Below are positions 15,569 to 23,313 of a stretch of 28,782 bases of DNA, piece after piece. The translations under genes were made by a program, and so were the position numbers. This stretch comes from Treponema sp. GTDB lineage: Bacteria; Spirochaetota; Spirochaetia; Treponematales; Treponemataceae. The stretch spans positions 1 to 28,782 of the forward strand of contig JAEDIW010000035.1 of the NCBI GenBank assembly GCA_016296655.1. Direction: 5' to 3'. Below the pieces are notes generated by a model. That model was not told the origin of the DNA. It ran no database searches and saw only the letters and a program-made list of their open reading frames with translations. Each line of letters opens with the position of its first letter. The stretch's first letter is position 1.

Positions 15569-15943
15569 GGAGTGTAATAAAAACTTTGCCTGAAATAGCG
15601 TCAAAGTTTTTATTCACAAGTTCGCGTTGCGAACTTCCTTATCAACTGCCGCTTCTCATTTCATTGCGAAGCGGCATAAAAAGTCAATCGATTGCTGAAA
15701 CAATCTTCTTGACTTTTTATGGGAGTGTAAGATAAAACCGCTAAAATAGCGCGGCTTTATCTTACCAAAAGTTTGCGTTGCAAACTTATTATTCAGGGGT
15801 TAATACAACCCCTGAAAACGAGCGAGTCAAGGCCTTGAGCGAAGCGTGCCTTGACCGGTCGTATTGAACTGCTGTTCCTCATTACATTACGGAACAGCGT
15901 AAAAAGTCAATCGATTGTTGAAACAATCTTCTTGACTTTTTAT
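15569..15943 (+). repeat. Hairpin-cassette array between tatT and tatP (locus 2)
   Basis: Nine or ten consecutive hairpins in about 375 nt, arranged as two related units. Unit 1: GTGTAATAAAAACTTTG pairing with CAAAGTTTTTATTCAC (15572-15617); AAGTTCGC/GCGAACTT (15618-15636); GCCGCTTC/GAAGCGGC (15648-15675); ATAAAAAGTCAA/TTGACTTTTTAT (15676-15720). Unit 2: GTAAGATAAA/TTTATCTTAC (15726-15765); AAGTTTGC/GCAAACTT (15769-15787); an inserted two-hairpin block (15794-15865); GCTGTTCC/GGAACAGC (15871-15898); GTAAAAAGTCAA/TTGACTTTTTAT (15899-15943). Each unit begins with GGAGTGTAA, shares AAATAGCG in the first loop, and ends in the same long hairpin. The last hairpin abuts the ribosome site of tatP. 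No gene is seen in 15504-15954; a TTGACA at 15527-15532 has no good partner -10. Confidence 0.85.
15794..15865 (+). repeat. 72-bp two-hairpin unit inserted in locus 2
   Basis: Nearly identical to 12-83 at locus 1: CAGGGGTT/AACCCCTG followed by GTCAAGGC/GCCTTGAC. It is flanked by TATT on both sides (15790-15793 and 15862-15865). The gntP leader (locus 3, minus strand) has the same neighbouring sequence, AACTTATTATTGAACTG, without the block, so this is an occupied site and locus 3 an empty one. Confidence 0.85.
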
Positions 15944-15950
15944 GGGAGGA
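15944..15950 (+). promoter_or_regulatory. tatP ribosome binding site abutting hairpin
   Basis: GGGAGGA, 4 nt before ATG 15955, starts directly after the last base of the terminal hairpin of the array. The gntP gene has the same arrangement (GGGAGG plus 4 nt). Folding of the hairpin or pairing with neighbouring modules could change access to this site. Confidence 0.75.
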
Positions 15951-15954
15951 AGTT

Positions 15955-16995
15955 ATGATTTTTTTAAAAAAAGTTTTTGCTGTTTTTTTTGTCATGATAC
16001 TGGGGTTTTCTTCATTTTCACAGGCAAAGCGAATAAAGATTGCTACAATTGCGCCTGCTCATTCTTCATGGGATGATGAAGAAAATGCTCTTGCTCAGGA
16101 ATGGGCAAAAATTACAAAAGGCGCAGTTTCCCTGCAATATATGAATGCTGTTGCAATGGGTGGAGAAGGCGGTGTTGTCCAAAAGCTGAATTCTGTCAGG
16201 CCTGGTCAGCGTCCTCCTATTGGTGGGGCTATTTTTTCAAGTCTTGGCATAAATGAACTTGTGCCGGATGCTTATATAATCACCCTGAGTGTTCCTGGAC
16301 TTTTCAGATCACAGGATGAAGTAAGCAGAACTGTCGAAAAATTCTCACAGGAAATGCAGAAGCCTATTCTTGATAAAGGGTATGTCGTTCTTGGCTGGTT
16401 TTCTGTTGGATGGGCATATTATTTTACAAAGACAGAGGTTCGCTCTCCAGAAGCCCTGAAAAAACTACGGCTTTGTGTAGGAAGCCTTACAGCTCCAGCT
16501 TTGACTAATGCCTTTAAAGCAGCCGGCTATACTACGATGGATGTTCCTCTGGACAAACTTCTGCAGAGTTTTAAAACTCCAGGCGGAGTTGAAGGACTTT
16601 ACACTCTGCCAATGTATGCTTATGCAGCACAGTATTGTAAGGCAGTTCCGTATATTCTTGATGTTCCCCTTTGTCCTATAATGGCTGCTTTTTTGATTTC
16701 AAAGGATGTATGGAATGAAATTCCTGAACAATACAAGCCTGCCATGCTTGAAGCTGTAAAAAAATCAGAAAAAAAGTTTGCCCTGTCTGCTGAAAGAGAC
16801 ACAACTGAGTACTTAAAAAGATGTCAGGAAGCAGGAGCTGTTCTTGTAAGCCTTACCCCTGATGAAAAAGATGTTTTTAACAAAAGTTTTATGCAGGATT
16901 CTAAAAAAATGTATGAATCAAAAGAACCTGTTGTAAGTAAGGCTTTGTTTGACAAAATTTCTGCATATTTGACTCAGCTTAGAGGTGAAAATTGA
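15955..16995 (+). CDS. tatP: TRAP transporter binding protein TatP (DctP family)
   Basis: Periplasmic solute-binding protein of a TRAP transporter, 346 residues, with a cleavable signal peptide of about 24 residues (..GFSSFSQA, then KRIKIATIAP). DctP-type features: IATIAPAHSSWDDEENALAQEWAKITKG near the N-terminus, GGEGGVVQKLNSVRPGQ, and VEGLYTLPMYAYAAQYCKAVPYILD. In most TRAP binding proteins an Arg in a LKIRV motif holds the ligand's carboxylate; here the matching segment is LRLCV (172-175) with Cys174 where that Arg is expected. T. pallidum TatP was similarly proposed to bind a hydrophobic ligand instead of a simple organic acid; the ligand here is unknown. The stop overlaps the TTG start of tatQM. 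Expression probably depends on the hairpin leader. Confidence 0.9.
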   Translation: MIFLKKVFAVFFVMILGFSSFSQAKRIKIATIAPAHSSWDDEENALAQEWAKITKGAVSLQYMNAVAMGGEGGVVQKLNSVRPGQRPPIGGAIFSSLGINELVPDAYIITLSVPGLFRSQDEVSRTVEKFSQEMQKPILDKGYVVLGWFSVGWAYYFTKTEVRSPEALKKLRLCVGSLTAPALTNAFKAAGYTTMDVPLDKLLQSFKTPGGVEGLYTLPMYAYAAQYCKAVPYILDVPLCPIMAAFLISKDVWNEIPEQYKPAMLEAVKKSEKKFALSAERDTTEYLKRCQEAGAVLVSLTPDEKDVFNKSFMQDSKKMYESKEPVVSKALFDKISAYLTQLRGEN

Positions 16996-18824
16996 TTCAG
17001 ACTATTGAAAAAAAAATTACAGAAGGACTGGTTGTTTTGCTTGCCCTTCTTCCGCTTTTGCTGAAAATTCTTCAGGATATTCTGCATATTGCTGTTCCAG
17101 ATTCTGAAGCAGTTCTTGTAAATCTTGTGTTTCTGTTTTTTTGTTTTGCAGGAATAATAACCTGGCGGGCAGAAAAGCATTTGAGCCTGGCTTCTTTGCT
17201 GGAAAAAACTTCCGGAAAAGTTAAGCTTGTGCTTTCAAAATTCCGCAGTTTTGCAACTCTGTTTGTTTTGACTGTTTTGTTTTTTGATTCTTTGTGCCAG
17301 CTTGTAAATCCAGCACAGCTTGCAAACAAAATTTGGGGAATTTCGCTGAAATTTGTTTTTTTATTTTTACCGTTGTGTTACGCAAGCCTGATTTTTCTGT
17401 CCTGTGCAAAAAAAAATGACAGATTGTTTTCTTTCTTGGGATTTTTTGCAGGCTTGTTTGCTTCTGCAGGAACGCTGGGCGGCATTCTGTATTATGTTTT
17501 GGGCATTGAATCCATGCCTTTTTTGTATGCACTCAGTGATTTCTGGATTTCTGCAACTCAGTTTTTATGCTTTCCACTGATTATTTTTTTCATTGTTCTT
17601 GCATTTATTGGAGTTCCGCTGTTTATCGTAATTGCAGGAATTGCGTATATCGCTTTCTCTCAGGCTGGCGGCTATGTTGACGTGATTCCTCTGGAAACTT
17701 ACAGAATCCTTACGGACAACAGTGTTGCAGCGATTCCTCTTTTTACGATAGCAGGTTATTTGCTTTCAAAGGGAAGTGCTGGAAAACGATTTATTGAACT
17801 GTTCAATGCTTTGTTCGGCTGGTTTAGAGGCGGAACTGTAGTTGCATCGGTTTTAGTAATGACCTTTTTTTCTACTTTTACAGGTGTTTCAGGCGTAACG
17901 ATTCTTGCACTTGGTTCTTTGCTTACAATAATTCTTACAGGCTCAGGTTATACGCAGGACAAGGCTGAATCCCTTGTAACTTCATGCGGTGCTTTGGGGC
18001 TTCTGTTTCCACCGAGCGTTGCCATAATTGTATATGCAACTGTAAATTATTTTTCGGTTGATGTAATGCAGCTTTTTGCAGCTGCTTTTATTCCAGGCCT
18101 TTTAATGTCCTGTGCCATGATAGTTCTTGGAATTTTCTTTGACAAAAGAACTGAACGTCCTGTCTTTTCGCCTGAAAAAATCGTTCTTGCCATGAAAAAC
18201 TGTATCTGGGAGTTGATTCTTCCAGTCTGCATCTGTTATGGCTATTTTTCAGGTTTTCTGGATTTGTTCCAGATTGCAGCGTTTGCCGTTTTTTATTCAT
18301 TCTGCCTTGTATGCTTTATTCGCAGGGATTTTTCTTTTTCAGATTCCATGGAAGTTCTTGCAGAAAGTGTTCCTGTTTCTGGAGGAGTTTTGTTTATTCT
18401 TGGTTCGGCTGTAGGACTTTCATACTTTATGCTTGATGCTGACATTCCTAATATTCTTGCTGGCATAATTACTCAGTATGTTCAGAACAAGTTTTTATTT
18501 CTTATATTGATGAATATCATGCTGCTTGTGGCCGGCTGCCTTATGGACATTTATTCGGCAATTTTGATTATTTCTCCTCTGCTCATTCCGCTTGCCGAGT
18601 CGTTCGGAATTTCTGCTGTGCAAACAGGTGTAATTTTCCTGATGAATCTTTCAATCGGATTTTTGACTCCTCCTGTCGGCATGGATTTGTTCATAGCATC
18701 TTACACTTTTAAGAAACCGGTCGGAAAAGTTATTCAAGGTATTCTGCCGTTCCTGCTTGTGCAGTTTACAGTGCTTTTGCTTGTAACATATATTCCTTGG
18801 TTTACAGGAGTTTTAGTAAAATAG
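16992..18824 (+). CDS. tatQM: Fused TRAP permease TatQM (DctQ-DctM)
   Basis: 610-residue inner-membrane protein joining the small DctQ subunit (about 1-165, four helices) and the large DctM subunit (about 185-610, about twelve helices) of a TRAP transporter, which imports ligand delivered by TatP using an ion gradient. DctM motifs are clear: PLFTIAGYLLSKGSAGKRFIELFNALFGWFRGG, FSTFTGVSGVTILALGSLL, GALGLLFPPSVAIIVYA, and GFLTPPVGMDLFIAS near the end. Fused QM proteins are known and match Tp0958 of T. pallidum. The start is TTG 16992, overlapping the tatP TGA stop as TTGA, with AGGTG at 16983-16987; tight translational coupling with tatP is likely. The GH3 gene follows after 4 bp. Confidence 0.92.
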   Translation: MIQTIEKKITEGLVVLLALLPLLLKILQDILHIAVPDSEAVLVNLVFLFFCFAGIITWRAEKHLSLASLLEKTSGKVKLVLSKFRSFATLFVLTVLFFDSLCQLVNPAQLANKIWGISLKFVFLFLPLCYASLIFLSCAKKNDRLFSFLGFFAGLFASAGTLGGILYYVLGIESMPFLYALSDFWISATQFLCFPLIIFFIVLAFIGVPLFIVIAGIAYIAFSQAGGYVDVIPLETYRILTDNSVAAIPLFTIAGYLLSKGSAGKRFIELFNALFGWFRGGTVVASVLVMTFFSTFTGVSGVTILALGSLLTIILTGSGYTQDKAESLVTSCGALGLLFPPSVAIIVYATVNYFSVDVMQLFAAAFIPGLLMSCAMIVLGIFFDKRTERPVFSPEKIVLAMKNCIWELILPVCICYGYFSGFLDLFQIAAFAVFYSFCLVCFIRRDFSFSDSMEVLAESVPVSGGVLFILGSAVGLSYFMLDADIPNILAGIITQYVQNKFLFLILMNIMLLVAGCLMDIYSAILIISPLLIPLAESFGISAVQTGVIFLMNLSIGFLTPPVGMDLFIASYTFKKPVGKVIQGILPFLLVQFTVLLLVTYIPWFTGVLVK

Positions 18825-18828
18825 CGTT

Positions 18829-20169
18829 ATGAATCAGAGAAAAATTCTTGCTGCACTGCTGATTCTTTGTACGGTGGTTTTTATTTCATGTAAATCAGCA
18901 CTAGAGCGAAAAACGGAAAAACGGGAATTATCACTCAGAAAATCCGCAATGCTTATTCAGGGGGAAATTGAAAAAACTCTGAAAGCACAGGAAGATTCTG
19001 TAAAGGCTTTCGTAAAGTCTCTTCCTGTCGAACAGAAAATTTCACAGCTTTTTCTGGTAAATATTGCAGGCAATGAAAAATATCATCCTGTTGAGTATTC
19101 AGGGGCACTGAAAGGGCAGGGCGGTAAAGGAAATTTTTTAGTTCCCGGCGGTTGCCTGTATTTTTCATACAATATTGCTGAGTCTTCTGAAAAAATGATT
19201 CAGTTCAATGATTCTGTCAGAAATTTTTGCATAAACCATAATATTGTTCCGCCGTTTCTTGCCGTTGATCAGGAAGGCGGCTTTGTAAACAGACTGCGCA
19301 GTCTTACAGGACCTTTGCCGTCAAATAAAAGGGTTGCAGAATGTCTTACTGTAGAGAATGCCTGCCGCCTGTATTATCTGCAGGGCATTCAGATGAAGGC
19401 TTTGGGCTTTCATTTAAATCTTGCTCCAGTTGTTGAAGTTTTGAACAGCAGTAACAGCAGTTTTTTAGGCGATAGAAGTTTTGGGCAGCTTGAGCAGGTT
19501 TTATCTTTCGGAACTGCCTGTATAAACGGATTTGAAAACAGTGGGATTGGTACCGTACTGAAGCATTTCCCTGGAAATTCAAACACTGACCCCCATACAG
19601 GCCTTCCTGAAATTCTGTGGGATGAAGAAACTTTGCAGAAAAATGTGCTTATACCTTTTGAAAGGCTTTCTTCTTTGAATCCTTCAGGCATTCTTATGTC
19701 TCATGCCCGGCTTGCACTTTCTGACAGCAAAACTCCTGCCTGCCTGTCAGAATATTGGGTTTCGCAAGTTTTAAGAAATAAAATGGAGTTTGACGGTCTT
19801 ATTTTTTCTGATGACATTTTTATGGATGCATTACAAAAAAATGGATTCCCGCCGGAAAAGGCTGCAATAATGGCAATAAATGCAGGAATTGACTGCATAA
19901 TGCTTTCTGAGAAACGTTTTGCGCCTGTTGCAAAGATTTTGCTTGAAGAAGGCGAAAAATCTGTGGAATTTGCGGAAAAACTCAATTCCTCTGTTGAAAA
20001 AATAATAAAATGGAAAATCAGCAGGGGAATTTTGAAATTTTACCTGAATGATGATTCTTCATGGTCTGTTATACCGGCAGAACCTGAACCCATTGAAGCA
20101 AGAATTCAGGATTTTTTACCTGCTCTGTCAGAAAATATTGATTTATATAGAAAATATTTTATGCCTTAA
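18829..20169 (+). CDS. GH3 lipoprotein, beta-N-acetylhexosaminidase-like
   Basis: Glycoside hydrolase family 3 enzyme of 446 residues, probably acting on beta-linked N-acetylglucosamine such as peptidoglycan fragments. The signal peptide ends in FISC with the lipid-bearing Cys at 21, so it is an envelope lipoprotein, unlike cytoplasmic NagZ. Seen: FLAVDQEGGFVNRL, the KHFPG motif at 245-249 followed by D254-P-H256 (the Asp/His catalytic pair of NagZ-type GH3), and SDD at 327-329 within FSDDIFMDAL, the nucleophile region. A variable coil (about 25-60) follows the lipobox. It lies 4 bp after tatQM, with no strong ribosome site, so it is likely co-transcribed; this hints that the TRAP ligand could be a product of wall turnover, though that is speculation. 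Confidence 0.87.
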   Translation: MNQRKILAALLILCTVVFISCKSALERKTEKRELSLRKSAMLIQGEIEKTLKAQEDSVKAFVKSLPVEQKISQLFLVNIAGNEKYHPVEYSGALKGQGGKGNFLVPGGCLYFSYNIAESSEKMIQFNDSVRNFCINHNIVPPFLAVDQEGGFVNRLRSLTGPLPSNKRVAECLTVENACRLYYLQGIQMKALGFHLNLAPVVEVLNSSNSSFLGDRSFGQLEQVLSFGTACINGFENSGIGTVLKHFPGNSNTDPHTGLPEILWDEETLQKNVLIPFERLSSLNPSGILMSHARLALSDSKTPACLSEYWVSQVLRNKMEFDGLIFSDDIFMDALQKNGFPPEKAAIMAINAGIDCIMLSEKRFAPVAKILLEEGEKSVEFAEKLNSSVEKIIKWKISRGILKFYLNDDSSWSVIPAEPEPIEARIQDFLPALSENIDLYRKYFMP

Positions 20170-20276
20170 TGAAATTTGCTGCAATTTTGAACACGGCTTG
20201 TCTGGATGAAACAATGGCTGTTTTGCATGAAAATTAGGCTTAAAATTTCAATGAATGTTGATTCATGGAGAAACTT

Positions 20277-21119
20277 ATGGCAAAAAAAGAAAAACTTTGC
20301 GGAGAGGCAGGATTCAACGCTTTTTATGAAAATTTGTTTTGTGAACGCTGGCAGAATCTAAAGAATTCAATGCTATCTCCTGTGAATCACTGTCAATGGC
20401 AGAATGGAAGTTGTAAACCTTATTTTCTAGACAGTGCAAGTATTCTGGCGGCTGCCTCCATTCCGCTTGAATGTGGGAAAAAAATTCTTGACTTGTGTGC
20501 CGCTCCTGGTGGAAAGACCTTGATTCTGGCCTCTTTAATGGACAGTGATGCAATTCTTGTTTCAAATGACCGCTCTCCTTCGCGCAAAATGAGGCTTGTA
20601 AAAGTTTGCGATGAATCTCTGCCTTCTGAAATTCGTGAACGAGTGAATATTTCCTGCAGTGATGGAGCAAAGTGGTGTACTCATCAGCAGGAATGTTTTG
20701 ACAGGATTCTGCTTGACGCTCCCTGCTCTTCAGAACGGCATGTTCTTGCAGATGCCAAATATCTTGCTCAATGGTCGGCTTCCAGGGTAAAGACTTTGGC
20801 CATGGAACAGTGGGCTCTGCTTTCTTCTGCTTTCAGACTGCTTGCCCCTGGAGGTTTTCTTCTTTATTCCACATGTGCACTTTCGCCTGCGGAAAATGAT
20901 GGAGTTGTTGAACGACTGTTTAAGAAATTTGACAATGCACGGTGCGTTTTTGCAGAAGTTGATACTCTGCCTGATGTTTGCCAGAAAATTGAACCTTTTT
21001 CAGATGCCCGTCTACCTCCAGCAGAAAAAACTGAATATGGTTTTCATGTGCTGCCAGATACTTGCGCAGGGGCAGGACCGCTGTATTTTTCCCTGATTAC
21101 CAAGTATAGTGAAGCTTAA
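20277..21119 (+). CDS. RNA m5C methyltransferase (RsmB/NSUN type)
   Basis: SAM-dependent RNA cytosine-C5 methyltransferase of 280 residues. Seen: the SAM-binding motif LDLCAAPGGKT (about 73-83); DAPCS at 147-151 with C150 (the Cys that aids enzyme release); and STCALSPAEND with the catalytic C200. The N-terminal NusB-like domain of RsmB is missing, so it is a short catalytic form and the RNA target (rRNA or tRNA) is open. The start is ATG 20277: GGAG at 20267-20270 sits 6 nt upstream, and lies inside the codons of an alternative ATG at 20265, which would lack a site. Separated from the GH3 gene by about 107 bp without an obvious terminator. Confidence 0.9.
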   Translation: MAKKEKLCGEAGFNAFYENLFCERWQNLKNSMLSPVNHCQWQNGSCKPYFLDSASILAAASIPLECGKKILDLCAAPGGKTLILASLMDSDAILVSNDRSPSRKMRLVKVCDESLPSEIRERVNISCSDGAKWCTHQQECFDRILLDAPCSSERHVLADAKYLAQWSASRVKTLAMEQWALLSSAFRLLAPGGFLLYSTCALSPAENDGVVERLFKKFDNARCVFAEVDTLPDVCQKIEPFSDARLPPAEKTEYGFHVLPDTCAGAGPLYFSLITKYSEA

Positions 21120-21215
21120 AAATGCAGGGAAATATTTTTAGAAAACTAAATGCAGCCTTAGACAAATATCATATTGTTTTTTTTTAATTTTGAATATATT
21201 ATTCAAAAGCATATT

Positions 21216-22463
21216 ATGAAAAGTATCTCTCGGGAAGAAAAATTACAAAATATCCTTGAAGTTTCAAGAAAGTTTTCACATATACAGGATTTAGACGTTT
21301 TGCTTGAGCATCTGCTTACAGAGGCCAGAAAAATTGTAAATGCAGATGCCGGTTCAATTTACATTGTAAAAGGTAAAAAACTGCACATCAAATATGCTCA
21401 AAATGAAACTGTTTCTTCAAGAACCCCTAATGGAAAATTGCCCTATATCTACTATTCTTTTCCAATTGATGAAAAATCAATGGCAGGCTATGTTGCCCTT
21501 ACCGGCAAAGAACTGAATATTCCGGATGCTTATTCACTTTCTCCAGATTTGCCATTTTCTTTTAACAGACAGAGTGATATTGAAAATTCCTACCATTCTC
21601 AGTCTGTTTTTACCATGCCTTTGAAAACAGCCAATGGTAAAGTTCTTGGAATTTTGCAAATTATAAATGCCTGCGATGAAAACAAAAAAATCATTGCTTT
21701 TGACAAAGATGCAGAATTGTTTTTGTTCCAGCTTGCTGCAAATGCTGCTCAAATTCTGGAAAATGCGTATCTTGCAGATGAAATGGTTTACCGTATGCTG
21801 CTGATGTCGGCATTCCGCGACCCAAAGGAAACTTATCCACATGTTGAACGTGTTGCCCTTATTTCTGTAGAAATTTACGACCGATGGGCTCATAATCATG
21901 CTGTTCCAGAAGCTGAAAGAAACTTGTTTAGAGACAGGCTGCGCATTGCTTCAAAATTTCATGATATCGGAAAAGTCGGTATATCTGATATAATCTTAAA
22001 AAAAACGCAGCCGCGCCTTGATTGTCATGAACGTGCAATGATGAAAACTCATACGTGCATCGGCGCAAAAATGTTCCTAAACGGATTTTCAGATTCTGAT
22101 GCTATGGCTTTTGAAGTTGCCTTGCATCATCATGAACGCTGGGATGGTGGCGCTGACGGATATCCAGGAAAAGTCGATTTTTCAAAATTCGTTGTAGGCG
22201 AGCCATTGCCTGAATTTGAGCTGATGAAAGGTGAAGAAATTCCGTTATCTGCAAGAATTGTTTCTGTTGCCGATGTTTTTGATGCATTGACTCACCGCCG
22301 TTATTATAAAGATTCTTGGAAAACTGAAGAGGCACTGGCAGCTATTGCCGACGATTCTGGCAGACGGTTTGACCCGGATGTTGTTCAGGCTTTTATGGAA
22401 GTAAAAGAGCAGATTCTATCGATTTTAGCTCAACATCCTGATGACGAAGAGTTTTCTTTATAA
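21216..22463 (+). CDS. GAF and HD-GYP signalling protein
   Basis: Cytoplasmic two-domain protein of 415 residues. GAF domain about 20-185 (LEHLLTEARKIVNADAGSIYIVKG..LGILQIINA), a small-molecule sensor. HD-GYP domain about 195-400: H249-D250 in KFHDIGKVGISD, HHHERWDGGADGYP at 304-317 with the GYP triplet, and VADVFDALTHRRYYKD. HD-GYP enzymes hydrolyse cyclic di-GMP, so the protein probably lowers it in response to a GAF ligand. The ATG at 21216 is chosen; the frame is open from a TTG at 21174 but that prefix is AT-rich with no ribosome site. A TTGTTT/TATTAT promoter (21174-21202, 17-bp spacing) would leave only about 7 nt of leader, and no Shine-Dalgarno is seen. Confidence 0.92.
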   Translation: MKSISREEKLQNILEVSRKFSHIQDLDVLLEHLLTEARKIVNADAGSIYIVKGKKLHIKYAQNETVSSRTPNGKLPYIYYSFPIDEKSMAGYVALTGKELNIPDAYSLSPDLPFSFNRQSDIENSYHSQSVFTMPLKTANGKVLGILQIINACDENKKIIAFDKDAELFLFQLAANAAQILENAYLADEMVYRMLLMSAFRDPKETYPHVERVALISVEIYDRWAHNHAVPEAERNLFRDRLRIASKFHDIGKVGISDIILKKTQPRLDCHERAMMKTHTCIGAKMFLNGFSDSDAMAFEVALHHHERWDGGADGYPGKVDFSKFVVGEPLPEFELMKGEEIPLSARIVSVADVFDALTHRRYYKDSWKTEEALAAIADDSGRRFDPDVVQAFMEVKEQILSILAQHPDDEEFSL

Positions 22464-22508
22464 AACAGCCTGAAAAATAACGGTAAATAAACTTCAGAAT
22501 CTGTTTTT
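22462..22508 (+). terminator. Intrinsic terminator of the HD-GYP gene
   Basis: AAAACAG (22462-22468) pairs with CTGTTTT (22501-22507), with CTGAA/TTCAG extending the stem inward and a T-run in the 3' arm. It overlaps the stop codon. The opposing gene ends at 22531. Confidence 0.5.
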
Positions 22509-22530
22509 CAAAATGACCAGGATTATTTTT

Positions 22531-22992
22531 TTAGTTTTCTTTTATCAGCTGATGAATCTTTTTATCAAAGCAGTTAGCAAATAGTGCAAATTCCTTTTTG
22601 CCATAATAGCTTTGTTTTGTTCCACATAACCCGATTTCTGCAAGCTGCAGGTTAAAATTTCTCTCGGATAGCCTTTCCTTTATATTTTCCGCTGTAAATA
22701 ATGTTCCCCTGTCATTCATTACAGAAATACCTGTTTCTACAAGCCTGTCAGCCAGAGGAATATCCCTTGTTACAACCAAATCGCTTTTATTTACATGTTC
22801 TGCAATATAGTCATCAGCCGCCTGACTTTCAGATGGACACACAACCATTTTGAATTTTTCATAAGGAACTGGCTGTGGAATTATACGGTTTGCAACGAAA
22901 ATTACAGGAATTTCAAGTTTTTTTGTATATGAAACAAGGTATTCCCTGACCATTCGCGGACAGGAATCAGCATCAACCCAAACAACAGTCAT
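22531..22992 (-). CDS. UPF0178 family protein (YaiI/YqxD)
   Basis: 153-residue protein of the UPF0178 (DUF188, YaiI/YqxD) family, structurally related to PIN-like nucleases; its function is unknown. The N-terminal VVWVDADSCPRMVREYL with paired Asp residues, the ANRIIPQP segment, the ADDYIAEHV stretch, LVVTRDIPLADRLVETG and the NDRGTLFTAENIKERLS motif match the family in order. Length matches the usual 150 or so. Its ATG overlaps the zapA stop as ATGA, so it is likely translated with zapA at the end of the infC operon. Last gene before the convergent HD-GYP gene. Confidence 0.87.
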   Translation of the reverse strand: MTVVWVDADSCPRMVREYLVSYTKKLEIPVIFVANRIIPQPVPYEKFKMVVCPSESQAADDYIAEHVNKSDLVVTRDIPLADRLVETGISVMNDRGTLFTAENIKERLSERNFNLQLAEIGLCGTKQSYYGKKEFALFANCFDKKIHQLIKEN

Positions 22993-23291
22993 TGTTCGAG
23001 CGCCTTGTCTATTTTTTGAATCATTTCAAGTGTAAGCCTTTCTGCTTCGTTGTCTGCCTCGTTAGCGTTAGAAGAAGTTTTTGAATTTCTCTTCCTTTCC
23101 TTGAATACTTCATCACAAAGCATTATTCCTGATAAAATTGCAGTTTGTAAAGGATTTTTTAAGCCTGAATTTTTTTCTATGTCGTCCGAAACTTTTTTAT
23201 AGTAGGAAAGAAGCTGCTGTAAATACTCATCATCTTCTTCTGCCCGAATTGTAAAGGAAGTGCCTGAATGCTCAATTTTTAATGTTCCCAT
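22989..23291 (-). CDS. zapA: ZapA-family cell division protein
   Basis: 100-residue protein that in other bacteria bundles FtsZ filaments at midcell. The N-terminal beta-strand region (MGTLKIEHSGTSFTIRAEEDDEYLQQLLSYYKKVSDDIEKN) and the following helix LQTAILSGIMLCDEVFKE match ZapA; the C-terminal part is a charged coiled coil rich in Asn and Ser at its start. AGGG lies 6 nt before the ATG. It follows a coiled-coil gene by 22 bp and overlaps the UPF0178 gene. The two genes after rplT thus join ribosome and division functions on one transcript. Confidence 0.8.
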   Translation of the reverse strand: MGTLKIEHSGTSFTIRAEEDDEYLQQLLSYYKKVSDDIEKNSGLKNPLQTAILSGIMLCDEVFKERKRNSKTSSNANEADNEAERLTLEMIQKIDKALEQ

Positions 23292-23313
23292 TCAAAACCC
23301 TAAAAGATTGCGC

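Noticed and set aside
15540..15600. Small peptide gene before the tatP array (ATG near 15561)
   Set aside because: Only about 10 codons, no ribosome site, and it runs into the first hairpin stem; the matching position in unit 2 is not open.
15679..15727. The 12-nt-arm hairpin as an intrinsic terminator
   Set aside because: Its T-run is part of the 3' arm and is followed by GGGAG, with no free U-tract, and in two places it abuts a ribosome binding site.
15569..15943. CRISPR array
   Set aside because: The repeats are paired hairpins of varied length and spacing, with no fixed repeat separated by unique spacers, and no cas genes nearby.
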